Assembly (NCBI RefSeq): GCF_001598495.1
Contig: NZ_BCZB01000013.1
Location: 31,263-95,262, forward strand
Reading direction: 5' to 3'
DNA: 64,000 bases
DNA from: Neokomagataea thailandica NBRC 106555
Lineage (GTDB): Bacteria; Pseudomonadota; Alphaproteobacteria; Acetobacterales; Acetobacteraceae
Position numbers and translations under genes: made by a program. Shown piece by piece: positions 36,655-46,028 of the stretch (positions are counted from its first letter, which is position 1; each line of letters begins with the position of its first letter). The notes under the pieces are model-generated. The model did no database searches. It was not told the DNA's origin and was given only the letters and a program-made list of their open reading frames with translations.

Positions 36655-37119
36655 ATGGCAGGGAAGACGCAAAAACGCGGGAGCGCAGTTCTGGCAAGCA
36701 GCGTTGTCATTGCTGCTGCGGGTGGTTTTTTATTTTATAGTGCAGCGCTGTATCGTGGTCCTGTTGAGCGTGGCACGGTTTTGCATGCGCATTTTAATTC
36801 GGCCAATGGGCTGCATGTTGGGGCTGATGTTGATTTGGCGGGTGTTGCGGTGGGGCGTGTTCAGGCGATTCGGCTCGATCCTGTGAGCCAAATGGCGGAT
36901 GTGACGTTTACGGTAGATGCAAAACTGTCTTTGCCTGTGGATACAGCCGCAAGCATTGGGGCACCGTCTATGACGTCTGATAACGCATTGCAGTTAAAAC
37001 CCGGTCACGCGGCCAAAGGATTGGCTGTGGGGGGGCTGATTCAGGATACGCAGGACCAATTATCGTTAGAGCAGCAAGTGAGTAATTATATTTTCGGTGG
37101 TGGTGGCCTAGGGCAGTGA
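36655..37119 (+). CDS. MlaD domain protein, single-pass membrane
   Basis: This 154-residue protein has one N-terminal membrane helix (about residues 11-30) and then an MCE/MlaD domain (GTVLHAHFNSANGLHVGADVDLAGVAVGRV). MlaD is the substrate-binding subunit of the MlaFEDB phospholipid transporter, which keeps outer membrane asymmetry. The length is near the usual MlaD size. No mlaE, mlaF or mlaC gene is next to it in the window, so it is an isolated copy or its partners lie elsewhere. It is divergent from uppP over 196 bases and convergent with the ATP-grasp gene (15-base gap). Confidence 0.87.
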   Translation: MAGKTQKRGSAVLASSVVIAAAGGFLFYSAALYRGPVERGTVLHAHFNSANGLHVGADVDLAGVAVGRVQAIRLDPVSQMADVTFTVDAKLSLPVDTAASIGAPSMTSDNALQLKPGHAAKGLAVGGLIQDTQDQLSLEQQVSNYIFGGGGLGQ

Positions 37120-37134
37120 TGTGTGGAGGGCCTG

Positions 37135-38205
37135 TTAGTCACTGATGGGGTAAGAGGACAGTAGGCGGCGTTGACGCAGCCATGCGCGGAGAATCAGGAG
37201 AGGGCTGGATGGTTTCCAGCCGCGTTTGCGGTTTTGAGCGCCAATGCGAAAGGCCGCACCATAATGCTCAATCTGGGTCATATAAGCCTCACATAAGCTC
37301 GTGGTTGGATCCCAGATATGAATGGCCTCAGCGCCAAGACCATTGATTTCGATAATCTGTAAGTCTTCGCCGCGTTTAAGGGCGTCTATGGAGGGAACTT
37401 TGGCGTCAATGCGCCCAAAGTGAAAATCGGGTATGTCCTGAAGTATTGTATCGAGTGTATTGGTCAGTTCTGGGGTTATGTCTTTGTATCCGTTATGAAA
37501 AATGGACCCTTTGCAATAATTTCCAGTAAAAACCAGTGAAAAAACTTCATCCTTTTTTAAAATGTGATGCGCTTTATGGCCTAGTCGTGTGATGTGCTGC
37601 TCTGCTTTTCTGTGCAATGCGGGGGTGTCGTGTAATAATTGTATGATGCTGGAATGACCGTCTCCTATGAGTGAGGGAGAGGTTTTGTAGGTGAGTGATG
37701 AGATATACCCTGTGGGGGCATCGGGTGGACGAATGTAGAATACCCCGACTTCGATGGGGTCATGGATGAGTTTTTGGACCATGAGATCAATATGGTCAGG
37801 GTACAGTGAGAGGACGGTCTGTAGGTCTTCGTCTGAGGAAACACATTTTACGCCCGTGCCGTTACAGCCAATATCGGGCTTGATAACGACGGGAAATGAG
37901 AGGCCGAGTTTGGCGATAAGCTGTGTGGCGTGGCGGTAAGCGTGAGGCCCGGACGGAAAAACCGCGTAAGGTGCAATGGCGCGTGTTGCGTGCTGTCCGG
38001 CCATATTAAGAATGGATGATTTACTTTCACCGCAGAGGCCGCCCGTTTCGATGCGTGGGTTTGCGGCGGTGGCAATGCCGAGGTGACGGTAGCGCAGCCC
38101 CATGACAAGCCAATAAAAAACAATAGGGGTGTAGAGTACGGCATTGGGGCTTAAGCCAATACGGGACAAAATGTTTTGTGTTGTTTGGCGTTTTAGAAAA
38201 GACAT
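37135..38205 (-). CDS. ATP-grasp protein of unknown substrate
   Basis: About 356 residues. The ATP-grasp core has FPVVIKPDIGCNGTGVKCV (lysine and glycine loop binding ATP) and the C-terminal LQIIEINGLGAEAIHIWDP metal-binding segment. The family joins a carboxylate to an amine or similar nucleophile through an acyl-phosphate, and includes D-Ala-D-Ala ligase relatives, but I cannot name this substrate. The N terminus, SPNAVLYTPIVFYWLVMGLRY, contains a hydrophobic stretch that may associate with membrane. The frame continues upstream through the dedA gene, but ATG 38205 directly after the dedA stop is the likely start, so the two are an operon. Confidence 0.75.
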   Translation of the reverse strand: MSFLKRQTTQNILSRIGLSPNAVLYTPIVFYWLVMGLRYRHLGIATAANPRIETGGLCGESKSSILNMAGQHATRAIAPYAVFPSGPHAYRHATQLIAKLGLSFPVVIKPDIGCNGTGVKCVSSDEDLQTVLSLYPDHIDLMVQKLIHDPIEVGVFYIRPPDAPTGYISSLTYKTSPSLIGDGHSSIIQLLHDTPALHRKAEQHITRLGHKAHHILKKDEVFSLVFTGNYCKGSIFHNGYKDITPELTNTLDTILQDIPDFHFGRIDAKVPSIDALKRGEDLQIIEINGLGAEAIHIWDPTTSLCEAYMTQIEHYGAAFRIGAQNRKRGWKPSSPLLILRAWLRQRRLLSSYPISD

Positions 38206-38207
38206 TT

Positions 38208-38768
38208 TTAAGTCTCGGTTTTGTTTAATCGGGCGATCAGACGGCCCATGAATGCGATGGTAAGGACAAGCCCGATCAGTCCGACCCATCGCCATTGGGA
38301 TTGGAAGCTGAGTAACCATGTGCCGATAGAGCGAGAGACCTCAAAGAGGAGTGTTGTCCAGACCATAGTGGCGCCAATGACCGTGATGGCAAAGGGTAGG
38401 AATGGGGCACCAAAATAGCCGCAGGCCGTATAGAGCGGGAGCCGTGCTCCAGGGATGAAGCGTGAGAGTGCAACGGCGCGAATGGTGTTGCGGGCGAACC
38501 AGTTTTGCGTTTGTGAGGAGAGGCGTAAAAAGCGCCGTAACCATGGCCACCGAGCACCAGCAGCGCCAAGGCCGTAAAGACCTAAATCGCCCACAGAGAC
38601 ACCAATCCAGAGAGCAATAAGCGCGAGATGCGCATGGATGGCTCCTAACCGGGTTGCGAGCGCGGTCATGACGGTTGCGGCATCTTCCAGCACAAAGGTT
38701 GCGCCGATAATGGACGCAGCTTTTACCCATGGAGATTGGGTGGCTAGGAGCGTTACAAACTCGCTCAT
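38208..38768 (-). CDS. DedA family membrane protein
   Basis: About 186 residues with five to six hydrophobic segments and the DedA signature SRFIPGARLPLYTACGYF. DedA family proteins in other bacteria flip or carry undecaprenyl phosphate or phosphatidylethanolamine and support envelope integrity. ATG 38768 (MSEFVTLL) is preferred; the upstream extension would start with TTG. The ATP-grasp gene starts two bases after its stop, and both are read leftward. The close pairing suggests they act on the same lipid-linked or envelope substrate; this is inference. Confidence 0.85.
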   Translation of the reverse strand: MSEFVTLLATQSPWVKAASIIGATFVLEDAATVMTALATRLGAIHAHLALIALWIGVSVGDLGLYGLGAAGARWPWLRRFLRLSSQTQNWFARNTIRAVALSRFIPGARLPLYTACGYFGAPFLPFAITVIGATMVWTTLLFEVSRSIGTWLLSFQSQWRWVGLIGLVLTIAFMGRLIARLNKTET

Positions 38769-38935
38769 CAGTGAGTTCGGGGTGGGGTAAGTGCGGTCAT
38801 GTGGCTCCGGTGTTGCATGGTCCGGTGCAGACCGCAAATGTCCTTTTTAAGATGCCTCTTTAAGAAGGCTGGCAGGATGTAGTGGGGATTGCTAGCATTA
38901 CTTTGTCATCCTGCCCTGCTGGAGTTGTGATTTTC

Positions 38936-39913
38936 GTGCTGAAGAGACGTTCTATGATTATGTCTGGCGCTGTGGCGCTGGGGGCATTTGGGGGCATCCG
39001 CTCAGCACAGGGAGCGGATTATGGGGCTTTTCTGGCCGGGATACGAGCGGAGGCCTTGGCGCAAGGGCTGTCAGCGTCGGTTGTTAATCGCGCTTTGGCA
39101 CAAACGCAGCAGCCGAATCCTAAAGTCTTAAAACTCGACCATCATCAGCCAGAGTTTACGCTGACATGGGCACAGTATCGTGATCGTGTGTTACCTGTTG
39201 CGCGTTTTGATAAAGGGCGTGAATTGTACGAGCAAGTGGGAGGGGTCATGTCTCCTATTAGCGCACGATTTGGATGTGATGACCGTGTGGTCATGGGGAT
39301 ATGGGGAATCGAATCAGGGTTCGGTGCTCATACGGGAACATTCTCCGTGATTGATGCGCTGGCGACTTTGGCTTTTGATGGGCGTCGGTCAGCTTTTTTC
39401 CGTGGTGAACTTCTGAAGGCGTTACAGATTTTAAATGCTGGCGATATTGCGCCGGACGCTATGCTTGGCGGATATGCGGGGGCAATGGGACAGGCGCAGT
39501 TCATGCCGAGTGCGTATTTGCGCTATGCGGCTGATGGCGATGGAGATGGGCGGCGGAATATCTGGACGTCTGAGCCGGATGTCTTTGCGTCAATTGCAAA
39601 TTATATGGGGCGCTGCGGTTGGCAGCCTGACGAACCATGGGGCCAAGAGGTCATGCTTGTTGAGAGCATTCCGGCAGCAGATATGGGGCGTCAAAATACG
39701 CGTAGTCTTGGGGCGTGGATGATGCGTGGTGTGCGCCGCAAGGATGGCGAGCCTTTTTCACGCTTGGATGTACAAGGTGCAGTGTTGCAGCCAGATGGGC
39801 CGGGAACACAGGCATTCATGGTTTACCATAATTTCAACGTGATCCGTCGGTACAACCCGTCTGATTTTTATGCGTTGGCGGTTGGTGTGTTAGGGTCTGG
39901 CATTGCGTCTTAA
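38936..39913 (+). CDS. lytic murein transglycosylase, MltB-like
   Basis: The enzyme cleaves glycan strands of peptidoglycan to anhydro-muropeptides. Motifs are MGIWGIESGFGAHTG (catalytic Glu in GIESG) and GGYAGAMGQAQFMPS, both typical of the GH103/MltB family. A signal peptide of about 25 residues ends near AQG-AD and exports it to the periplasm. Start choice is uncertain: GTG at 38882, 38927 and 38936 all lie in frame, and I favour 38936, which gives a normal basic n-region (LKRRS). It overlaps the rlpA start. Confidence 0.9.
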   Translation: MLKRRSMIMSGAVALGAFGGIRSAQGADYGAFLAGIRAEALAQGLSASVVNRALAQTQQPNPKVLKLDHHQPEFTLTWAQYRDRVLPVARFDKGRELYEQVGGVMSPISARFGCDDRVVMGIWGIESGFGAHTGTFSVIDALATLAFDGRRSAFFRGELLKALQILNAGDIAPDAMLGGYAGAMGQAQFMPSAYLRYAADGDGDGRRNIWTSEPDVFASIANYMGRCGWQPDEPWGQEVMLVESIPAADMGRQNTRSLGAWMMRGVRRKDGEPFSRLDVQGAVLQPDGPGTQAFMVYHNFNVIRRYNPSDFYALAVGVLGSGIAS

Positions 39914-40766
39914 ATTTTGGTGTGTGGCTCTGTCGGGCTTGATGATGGTGGGGTGCCACCGTGAAGCACCGCCTAAACTGGGCGTGGTTGCACATCCACA
40001 CTATGTGCTGAGTGCGCCGTGGTTGGTGGGAGGGCATTGGTTCTACCCATCTGAACGTTATGATGTGCAAGAAACTGGGCTTGCGACCATTCAGTCCTCA
40101 GAGCCTTCTGGGGGTGTGACGGAGGATGGTGAGGTTTGGCGTGCAGACGGTATGACGGGGGCAATGCCGGATGTGCAATTGCCGATCCTTGTGACCGTAC
40201 GCAACCTTGTTAATGGCCGTAGTGTTCGTGTGCGTATTAATGACCGCGGGCCGGCTCGGATTGGGCGTTTGATGAGTGTGACGCCGCGTGTGGCGTCTTT
40301 GTTGGCGATGCAGGGGGACACGCCTGTTTCGGTGACGGAAGATGAAACCGGGACACATGCTCTTGATGCTGCGTTGGGCGGCCCGACCTTAGAGGTGCAA
40401 GCGGCTCCTTTGGCTGGAGTGCGTGCCGAGTCTTTGGATGGTAAGGGAGAGGGGCGCATGTATGGTTCTGCCATTGGGGGAAGTGCAGCAACGGCACCTT
40501 TCGTGATGGAAGACTTGCCTCAGCAATGGGTGCAATCTTCTGTTGGGCCAACGGCTCTTTTCGTTGAGATAGGGCGTTTCCAAAGTCAAAATGCAGCGCG
40601 CATGGTTGTGCGGCGTTGTGGTGGGAATGTGCTGGATAGGCCCGTACGAGATGGTTTGGTATGGAATGTGCGCTCTGGGCCTTATGCCACTCTGCAATCT
40701 GCAGATGCGGCACTGGACCAAACCCTCTCTTGCGGGGTAGAGGGCGCACGGATCGTTATTGAATAA
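39903..40766 (+). CDS. rlpA: RlpA-like septal ring lytic transglycosylase lipoprotein
   Basis: The 287-residue product has a lipoprotein signal peptide ending LMMVGC, a double-psi beta-barrel domain with VRNLVNGRSVRVRINDRGPA (the RlpA core), and a C-terminal SPOR domain (LFVEIGRFQSQNAARMVVRR to the end) that binds denuded septal glycan. RlpA cleaves glycan lacking stem peptides. The start is a TTG at 39903 that overlaps the end of the MltB-like gene. DacA follows after 21 bases, so the wall enzymes form one cluster. Confidence 0.9.
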   Translation: MRLKFWCVALSGLMMVGCHREAPPKLGVVAHPHYVLSAPWLVGGHWFYPSERYDVQETGLATIQSSEPSGGVTEDGEVWRADGMTGAMPDVQLPILVTVRNLVNGRSVRVRINDRGPARIGRLMSVTPRVASLLAMQGDTPVSVTEDETGTHALDAALGGPTLEVQAAPLAGVRAESLDGKGEGRMYGSAIGGSAATAPFVMEDLPQQWVQSSVGPTALFVEIGRFQSQNAARMVVRRCGGNVLDRPVRDGLVWNVRSGPYATLQSADAALDQTLSCGVEGARIVIE

Positions 40767-40787
40767 GAGACCGGGTAAGGCATTTTA

Positions 40788-42074
40788 ATGAATATCCGGC
40801 AGATGATGACAAGACAGGGTGGACACAACGTGCAGACAAGACGTTCCTTAATCACCAGCGCTGCTGCTTTTGCGGCCTGCACGTCTTTGACGGCACCGAT
40901 GGCAGCATTGGCGCGGCCACATCACCATGCTGCTCCTGCGCGGCATGAAGCCGAATCTCAGGATGAAAACGGTGCTGATGGTGTGTCTATGGCCTCTCCG
41001 GCCAATACGCCGTTAGGGCCTGTCGATACCTTAGCACGTTGGGCGTATATTTTTGATTATACGACTGGCGCTGTGCTGATGGATAAGGCGTCAAATGAGC
41101 GTATGCCGCCTTCATCACTGACGAAGATGATGACGGCGTATATCGTATTCGCGATGCTTGCATCTGGGCGTCTGCGGTTGGATCAGCAATTGCCTGTGAG
41201 TGAGAAGGCTTGGCGCACGCAAGGCTCTAAAATGTTTGTGCCATTGGGGCAGACGGTGAGTGTTGAAGACCTGATCCAAGGTATGGTCATTCAGTCTGGT
41301 AATGATGCGTGTATCGTTCTGGCAGAAGGCGTGGCTGGGTCGGAAGAGCGCTTTGTCGCATTGATGAATGAAGAAGCGTCTAAAATTGGTTTGACCAATT
41401 CTCACTTCATGAATGTCACTGGGCTCCCGAGTGAAGGGCATTATATGTCCGCGCATGATGTGGCTATGGTAGCCGGGCATTTGATCCGTGATTATCCGCA
41501 ATATTATCATTTTTTCGGTGAGCCAGAGTTTACGTTTAATAAAATTCGTCAAGGAAACCGTAACGTTTTGGTGGCTAAGGGCCTCGCCGATGGTTTGAAG
41601 ACGGGCCATACGGATGCTGGTGGTTTTGGTCTTTGTGCTAGTGCGGATCGTAATGGAAATCGTATCATTATGGTGATTAATGGTACGTCTTCGAGCAATG
41701 AGCGTGCGCATGAGGGGGAGCGTTTGTTTGCATGGGCTTTTGCCAATTTTGAGAATGTAACGTTGTTCCGCCGTGGGCAATTGGTTGATCAGGCGCCTGT
41801 CTGGATGGGCGAACATAGCACCGTTTCTCTTGTTGCACCGTCAGATATTACAATGACATTGCCTTTGGGCTGGCAGCAACGCTCTCAAGTGAGCGTTGAT
41901 TATGCGTCTCCGATCATGGCGCCTGTGGTGCAAGGGCAGAGCTATGGGGCACTAGTCTTCTCTACACCGGGTATGCCGGATACGCGCTTGCCGTTGGAAG
42001 CTGGAGAAACTGTAGCAAAACTGGGCATTGTTGGTCGTGCTATGGCGCGGTTAGGTCATGGGCCAGCCAATTAA
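40788..42074 (+). CDS. dacA: D-alanyl-D-alanine carboxypeptidase DacA (PBP5-like)
   Basis: A low-molecular-weight penicillin-binding protein that removes the terminal D-Ala of peptidoglycan stem peptides in the periplasm. The SxxK motif is SLTK (S110, K113), the SGN motif begins at S170, and the KTG motif begins at K271 (KTGHT). The N terminus has TRRSLITSAAAFAAC, a signal peptide that resembles a Tat leader, with a His/Ala-rich linker after cleavage. AAGG precedes the ATG at 40788. The C-terminal beta domain is present to LEAGETVAKLG. Confidence 0.95.
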   Translation: MNIRQMMTRQGGHNVQTRRSLITSAAAFAACTSLTAPMAALARPHHHAAPARHEAESQDENGADGVSMASPANTPLGPVDTLARWAYIFDYTTGAVLMDKASNERMPPSSLTKMMTAYIVFAMLASGRLRLDQQLPVSEKAWRTQGSKMFVPLGQTVSVEDLIQGMVIQSGNDACIVLAEGVAGSEERFVALMNEEASKIGLTNSHFMNVTGLPSEGHYMSAHDVAMVAGHLIRDYPQYYHFFGEPEFTFNKIRQGNRNVLVAKGLADGLKTGHTDAGGFGLCASADRNGNRIIMVINGTSSSNERAHEGERLFAWAFANFENVTLFRRGQLVDQAPVWMGEHSTVSLVAPSDITMTLPLGWQQRSQVSVDYASPIMAPVVQGQSYGALVFSTPGMPDTRLPLEAGETVAKLGIVGRAMARLGHGPAN

Positions 42075-42075
42075 G

Positions 42076-42711
42076 ATGTCTGGATTATTTGTTACGTTAG
42101 AAGGTGGTGAAGGGGCAGGGAAGTCGACGCAGGCGCGTAGGCTCTCTGCTGCGTTGCAAGAGCATGGTTATGAAACGCTTCTGACACGTGAGCCGGGTGG
42201 CACGCCTGGGGCCGAAGCGCTGCGTAATGTATTGCTGCATGGTGAAGCCTCTTTGTCATGGCGTGCGGAGATTTTGACGCTTCTGGCGGCGCGGTGTGAT
42301 CATCTGGATACCGCAATTAAACCTGCTCTGGAGCGTGGTGCGATTGTGATTTGTGATCGTTTCCATGATTCGACCTTGGCGTATCAAGGGTACGGTGTGG
42401 GTGAGGCGGCGCCTGAGCGATTGGCTTTTATTCAAGAAGCACGACGTTTTGTCGCATGTGACCCAGATGTAACGCTGCTGCTGGATTTGCCGCGGGATGT
42501 AGCGCGTTCGCGTTTGCAGGCTCGTGGTGGAACGGGGGATCGTTATGAGGATCAGCACGATGCGTTTCATGAGCGTGTGAGTGAGGGTTTTGCGTATATT
42601 GCGCAGGCGGAGCCTGAGCGTGTGCGGAGGATTGACGCTGAAGCTGCGCCAGATTGCGTGACGGAACGGCTGGTGTCTGCCGTGTTGAGTGCGTTGTCGC
42701 AGCGTTCATGA
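42076..42711 (+). CDS. tmk: thymidylate kinase Tmk
   Basis: Tmk phosphorylates dTMP to dTDP. The protein of about 211 residues shows P-loop EGGEGAGKST, the LTREPGGTPGAE motif, CDRFHDSTLAYQG, and the LID region around LQARGGTGDRYE. The frame extends 6 codons upstream to ATG 42058 inside dacA; MSGLF at 42076, just past the dacA stop, is the usual start. Its stop overlaps the holB start (ATGA). Confidence 0.97.
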   Translation: MSGLFVTLEGGEGAGKSTQARRLSAALQEHGYETLLTREPGGTPGAEALRNVLLHGEASLSWRAEILTLLAARCDHLDTAIKPALERGAIVICDRFHDSTLAYQGYGVGEAAPERLAFIQEARRFVACDPDVTLLLDLPRDVARSRLQARGGTGDRYEDQHDAFHERVSEGFAYIAQAEPERVRRIDAEAAPDCVTERLVSAVLSALSQRS

Positions 42712-43649
42712 CTGGAGACGCTGCGCTTTTGGATCCACGTCATGCCTCGTGTGTTTATGGGCATGATGTTGCGTGTGCCGCGTTTCAGGAGGCTCTGAAG
42801 GCAGGGCGCTTACACCATGCATGGTTGCTACATGGTCCCGCAGGGATTGGGAAAGCGACTTTAGCGTTTCATTTGGCGCGTGTTTTGCTGAAGGGGGAAA
42901 CCCTCGATAGCCCTGCTGGACGGCGCATTTCCGCGGGAACACATGGCGATCTTTTGGTGATTGCGCGGGCTAAGGATGAGAAGCGCGGGCGGTTACGGTC
43001 AGAGATTACGGCAGCAGATGTTCGGCCAGTGCAGGATTTTTTGCACCACACGGCAACGGAAGGTGGCTGGCGTGTTGTTATTGTGGATGGCGCTGAGTTT
43101 CTAAATCGTTTTGCAGCGAATGCGTTGCTGAAAATTTTGGAAGAACCACCTCAGAATACGGTTTTGTTCTTAACCAGTGCGGCGCCTGGGGCATTATTGC
43201 CGACAATTCGAAGCCGCTGTCGCCTTCTGGCTTTGGCCCCTTTGGGGGATGTTGATATGCGACGTGTTCTGCCGGATTTAACGGCGGAGCAAATGGCGCG
43301 AGCTCAGGGAGCGCCGGGGCGTGCTCTTTTTCTGGCAACGGATAAAGATGGCGCAATTGCAGATTTGTCAAAAAAAATACTGCAAGGTCAAAGCCTTAAT
43401 ACAGATCTCTTAACACAAATTGAGCGAGCTGTTCGTGATGCTGACGGTTTCGCATTGTTGTGTGATTTGCTAGGCGAGGGATTAGCAGATCAGGCGCGCC
43501 ATGCGGCACGTCAAGGCGAGGTGTTTCAGGCTGAAGTATTGGCGCGGCATTTTACGGAATGTGAGGCGTTGAGACGAGAGACGGAACAGATGAACCTTGA
43601 TAAGGTGCAGGCGATCCGCCAAGTGGTTCAGATCCTCGCGGGAAACTAG
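42708..43649 (+). CDS. holB: DNA polymerase III delta-prime subunit HolB
   Basis: Delta-prime is a clamp-loader subunit that helps place the beta clamp on DNA. The protein has LHGPAGIGKATLAFHLARVLL (P-loop), LLKILEEPPQNTVLFLTS (the SRC-region precursor), and the SRC motif RSRCRLL. The zinc-binding cysteines of the DnaX family are not obvious. ATG 42708 overlaps the tmk stop. The order tmk-holB-metG-tatD is widely conserved in Proteobacteria. Confidence 0.94.
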   Translation: MTGDAALLDPRHASCVYGHDVACAAFQEALKAGRLHHAWLLHGPAGIGKATLAFHLARVLLKGETLDSPAGRRISAGTHGDLLVIARAKDEKRGRLRSEITAADVRPVQDFLHHTATEGGWRVVIVDGAEFLNRFAANALLKILEEPPQNTVLFLTSAAPGALLPTIRSRCRLLALAPLGDVDMRRVLPDLTAEQMARAQGAPGRALFLATDKDGAIADLSKKILQGQSLNTDLLTQIERAVRDADGFALLCDLLGEGLADQARHAARQGEVFQAEVLARHFTECEALRRETEQMNLDKVQAIRQVVQILAGN

Positions 43650-43680
43650 GGTTGGTTTCGCGCGTGTAGACAGAAAGATA

Positions 43681-45243
43681 ATGGCAAGACGAATGAATAT
43701 GACGCGGCGCTTCACGGTTACGACCCCAATTTTTTACGTTAATGGCGCGCCGCATATCGGGCATGCCTATACCTCAATTGCTGCGGATGTTTTGGCGCGC
43801 TTTCACCGCTTGAAGGGACATGATGTTTTATTCGTGAGCGGCACGGATGAGCACGGCCAGAAAGTAGCGCAAACAGCAGAGGCGCAGGGCATGGATGCCC
43901 AGTCTTATGCTGATGGTGTCTCCGCATCGTTTCGCCAGATGCAAGATGATATGGCGGTTTCAAGCGACCTTTTCATTCGGACAACGTCAGACGCGCATAA
44001 ACGCGCTGCGACGGCCCTGTGGGAGCGGGTAGCCGCGAATGGTCATATTTATCTGGGCGCGTATGAGGGCTGGTATTCTACCCGTGATGAAGCCTTCATC
44101 GTGGAAGACGAACTGGTTAAAAAGCCGGATGGCACGATGGTGGCACCATCTGGCGCACCTGTTGAGCGCGTCAAGGAGCCTTCTTACTTCTTCCGCCTGT
44201 CTGACTTTGAAGACCGTTTGCTGAAATTGTATGAAGAACAGCCTGACTTTATTGGTCCACATGGGCCGAAGCGTGAGATTGTTAGTTTTGTAAAGCAAGG
44301 TCTGCGTGATCTGTCGGTATCACGGACCAGCTTTGACTGGGGCGTACCTGTTCCGGGTGATCCGAAGCATGTGATGTATGTATGGTTCGATGCATTGGCG
44401 AACTATCTGACTGCAACGGGCTTCCCTGATGCCGATGCAGACCGGGCAGGGTACTGGCCTGCAGATCTGCACATTGTTGGGAAAGAAATTGCACGTTTCC
44501 ACTGTGTGTACTGGCCTGCTTTCTTGATGGCTGCTGGTTTGCCTTTGCCAAAGCGCGTGTTTGCCCATGGCTGGTGGACCGTTGAAGGCGAAAAGATGAG
44601 CAAGTCTTTGGGCAATGCTCTGGACCCGAAGGCGCTGGCTGATGAGTTTGGGTTGGATGCGTTGCGCTTCTTTCTGATGCGTGAAGTACCGTTTGGTGGT
44701 GATTCTAATTTTAGCCGCCGTTCGATGATCACGCGGACCAATGTCGAATTGGCAAATGATTTAGGAAATCTTTGTCAGCGCACATTGAGCCAAGTTGCAC
44801 GTAATTTGGGTGGCATTTTGCCACAACAAGGGGCGCGCACGGAAGATGATGACGCTATTTTAGCGGTGGCTTCTGCGCTGCCAGAAGTGGTTTCGGAGCA
44901 AATAGAGCGTCTGGCACTGAATGAAGCTCTAGAAGAAATTTGGAAGCTCATCCGTGCCGCGAACTCTTATATTGACCGTCAGGCACCATGGGCGCTGAAA
45001 AAGACGGATACGGACCGTATGGCAGATGTGCTGCGCGTGTTGGTGGACGTGATTCGGACCATTGCAACACTGTTGCAGCCTTATATGCCAACGACGATGG
45101 ACCGTATGTTGACGCAGCTTGGTGTGACGGAAGGGGAGCGTACAATTGAAGCGCTGACGACTGCTTTGCCGGCGGGCCGTGAGTTGCCAAAACCACAAGG
45201 GTTGTTCCCGCGTTTTGTTGAGGCTGAAGGCAAGGATTCCTGA
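43681..45243 (+). CDS. metG: methionyl-tRNA synthetase MetG
   Basis: A class I synthetase charging tRNA-Met. HIGH is in GAPHIGHAYTS, KMSKS is in EGEKMSKSLG, and the anticodon-binding region holds NVELANDLGNLCQR. The zinc-knuckle cysteines found in E. coli-type enzymes are replaced (YSTRDEAFI and VAPSGAPVE regions lack CxxC), as is common in the alphaproteobacterial zinc-free form. The C-terminal EMAP/trbp-like extension is absent. The frame is open from 43597 within holB; ATG 43681 was chosen, with ATG 43693 and 43699 as alternatives. Its stop overlaps tatD by one base. Confidence 0.96.
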   Translation: MARRMNMTRRFTVTTPIFYVNGAPHIGHAYTSIAADVLARFHRLKGHDVLFVSGTDEHGQKVAQTAEAQGMDAQSYADGVSASFRQMQDDMAVSSDLFIRTTSDAHKRAATALWERVAANGHIYLGAYEGWYSTRDEAFIVEDELVKKPDGTMVAPSGAPVERVKEPSYFFRLSDFEDRLLKLYEEQPDFIGPHGPKREIVSFVKQGLRDLSVSRTSFDWGVPVPGDPKHVMYVWFDALANYLTATGFPDADADRAGYWPADLHIVGKEIARFHCVYWPAFLMAAGLPLPKRVFAHGWWTVEGEKMSKSLGNALDPKALADEFGLDALRFFLMREVPFGGDSNFSRRSMITRTNVELANDLGNLCQRTLSQVARNLGGILPQQGARTEDDDAILAVASALPEVVSEQIERLALNEALEEIWKLIRAANSYIDRQAPWALKKTDTDRMADVLRVLVDVIRTIATLLQPYMPTTMDRMLTQLGVTEGERTIEALTTALPAGRELPKPQGLFPRFVEAEGKDS

Positions 45244-46028
45244 TGACGGGTTTGATCGACACGCATTGCCATTTGGACCGTCTTACGGATGTGGATGAAG
45301 CGTTGAATCTAGCCCGAGAGCATGGTCTCTCGGGTATGATCACGATCGGAACACGTTTTTCGGAGGCGTCAAAGCAAATTGGTCTGGTTGCGTATGATCG
45401 GCCTGATCTGCGGGTCTGGTGTGCGATTGGTACGCATCCGGACCACGTTCTGGAAGAGCCGGAAGTCACGGTTGCAGACATCGTGGCGCGGACGAATGAG
45501 CCCGGTGTGGTTGCGATTGGGGAATCTGGTCTCGATTATTTCCATGGTGAAGAGGCTGTGCGGCCTGTGCAAGCGGCCTCTTTTCGGATGCATATTGCGG
45601 CAGCACGAGAAACAGGGCTGCCGCTTGTGATCCATACGCGTCAAGCAGATGATGACACGATTGCGATTTTGGAAGACGAAAGCGGGAAGGGAGCGTTTCC
45701 GTTTCTCATCCATTGTTTTGCCTCAGGACCGAAATTGGCGCGGGCAGCTGTGGCCTTGGGAGGATATGTCAGCTTCTCCGGCTTGCTGACGTTTCCTAAA
45801 TGCGTTGAAATTCGTGAAGCAGCGCGTGAAGTGCCAGAAGATCGGCTCTTGGTGGAAACGGATAGTCCTTTTTTGGCGCCTGTGCCGAAGCGTGGGAAGC
45901 CCAATACGCCGGGTTATGTGAAATATACAGCCGAATGCCTTGCGCGTGAGCGTGGGGTGTCGTTGGATGAGATCACAGCACTAACAACGGCAAATGCACG
46001 TCGTTTATTCCGGAGGATAGCCCCGTGA
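45243..46028 (+). CDS. TatD family metal-dependent hydrolase
   Basis: The 261-residue TIM-barrel protein has the TatD metal ligands: DTHCHLD near the N terminus, GESGLDYF (Glu), VIHTRQADDDT, HCFASG, and ETDSPFLAP. TatD-type enzymes are 3'-5' DNA exonucleases/DNases linked to repair; some remove D-amino acids from tRNA. The TGATG overlap with metG and the GTGA overlap with the MBL gene mean the three are translated from one transcript. Confidence 0.95.
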   Translation: MTGLIDTHCHLDRLTDVDEALNLAREHGLSGMITIGTRFSEASKQIGLVAYDRPDLRVWCAIGTHPDHVLEEPEVTVADIVARTNEPGVVAIGESGLDYFHGEEAVRPVQAASFRMHIAAARETGLPLVIHTRQADDDTIAILEDESGKGAFPFLIHCFASGPKLARAAVALGGYVSFSGLLTFPKCVEIREAAREVPEDRLLVETDSPFLAPVPKRGKPNTPGYVKYTAECLARERGVSLDEITALTTANARRLFRRIAP

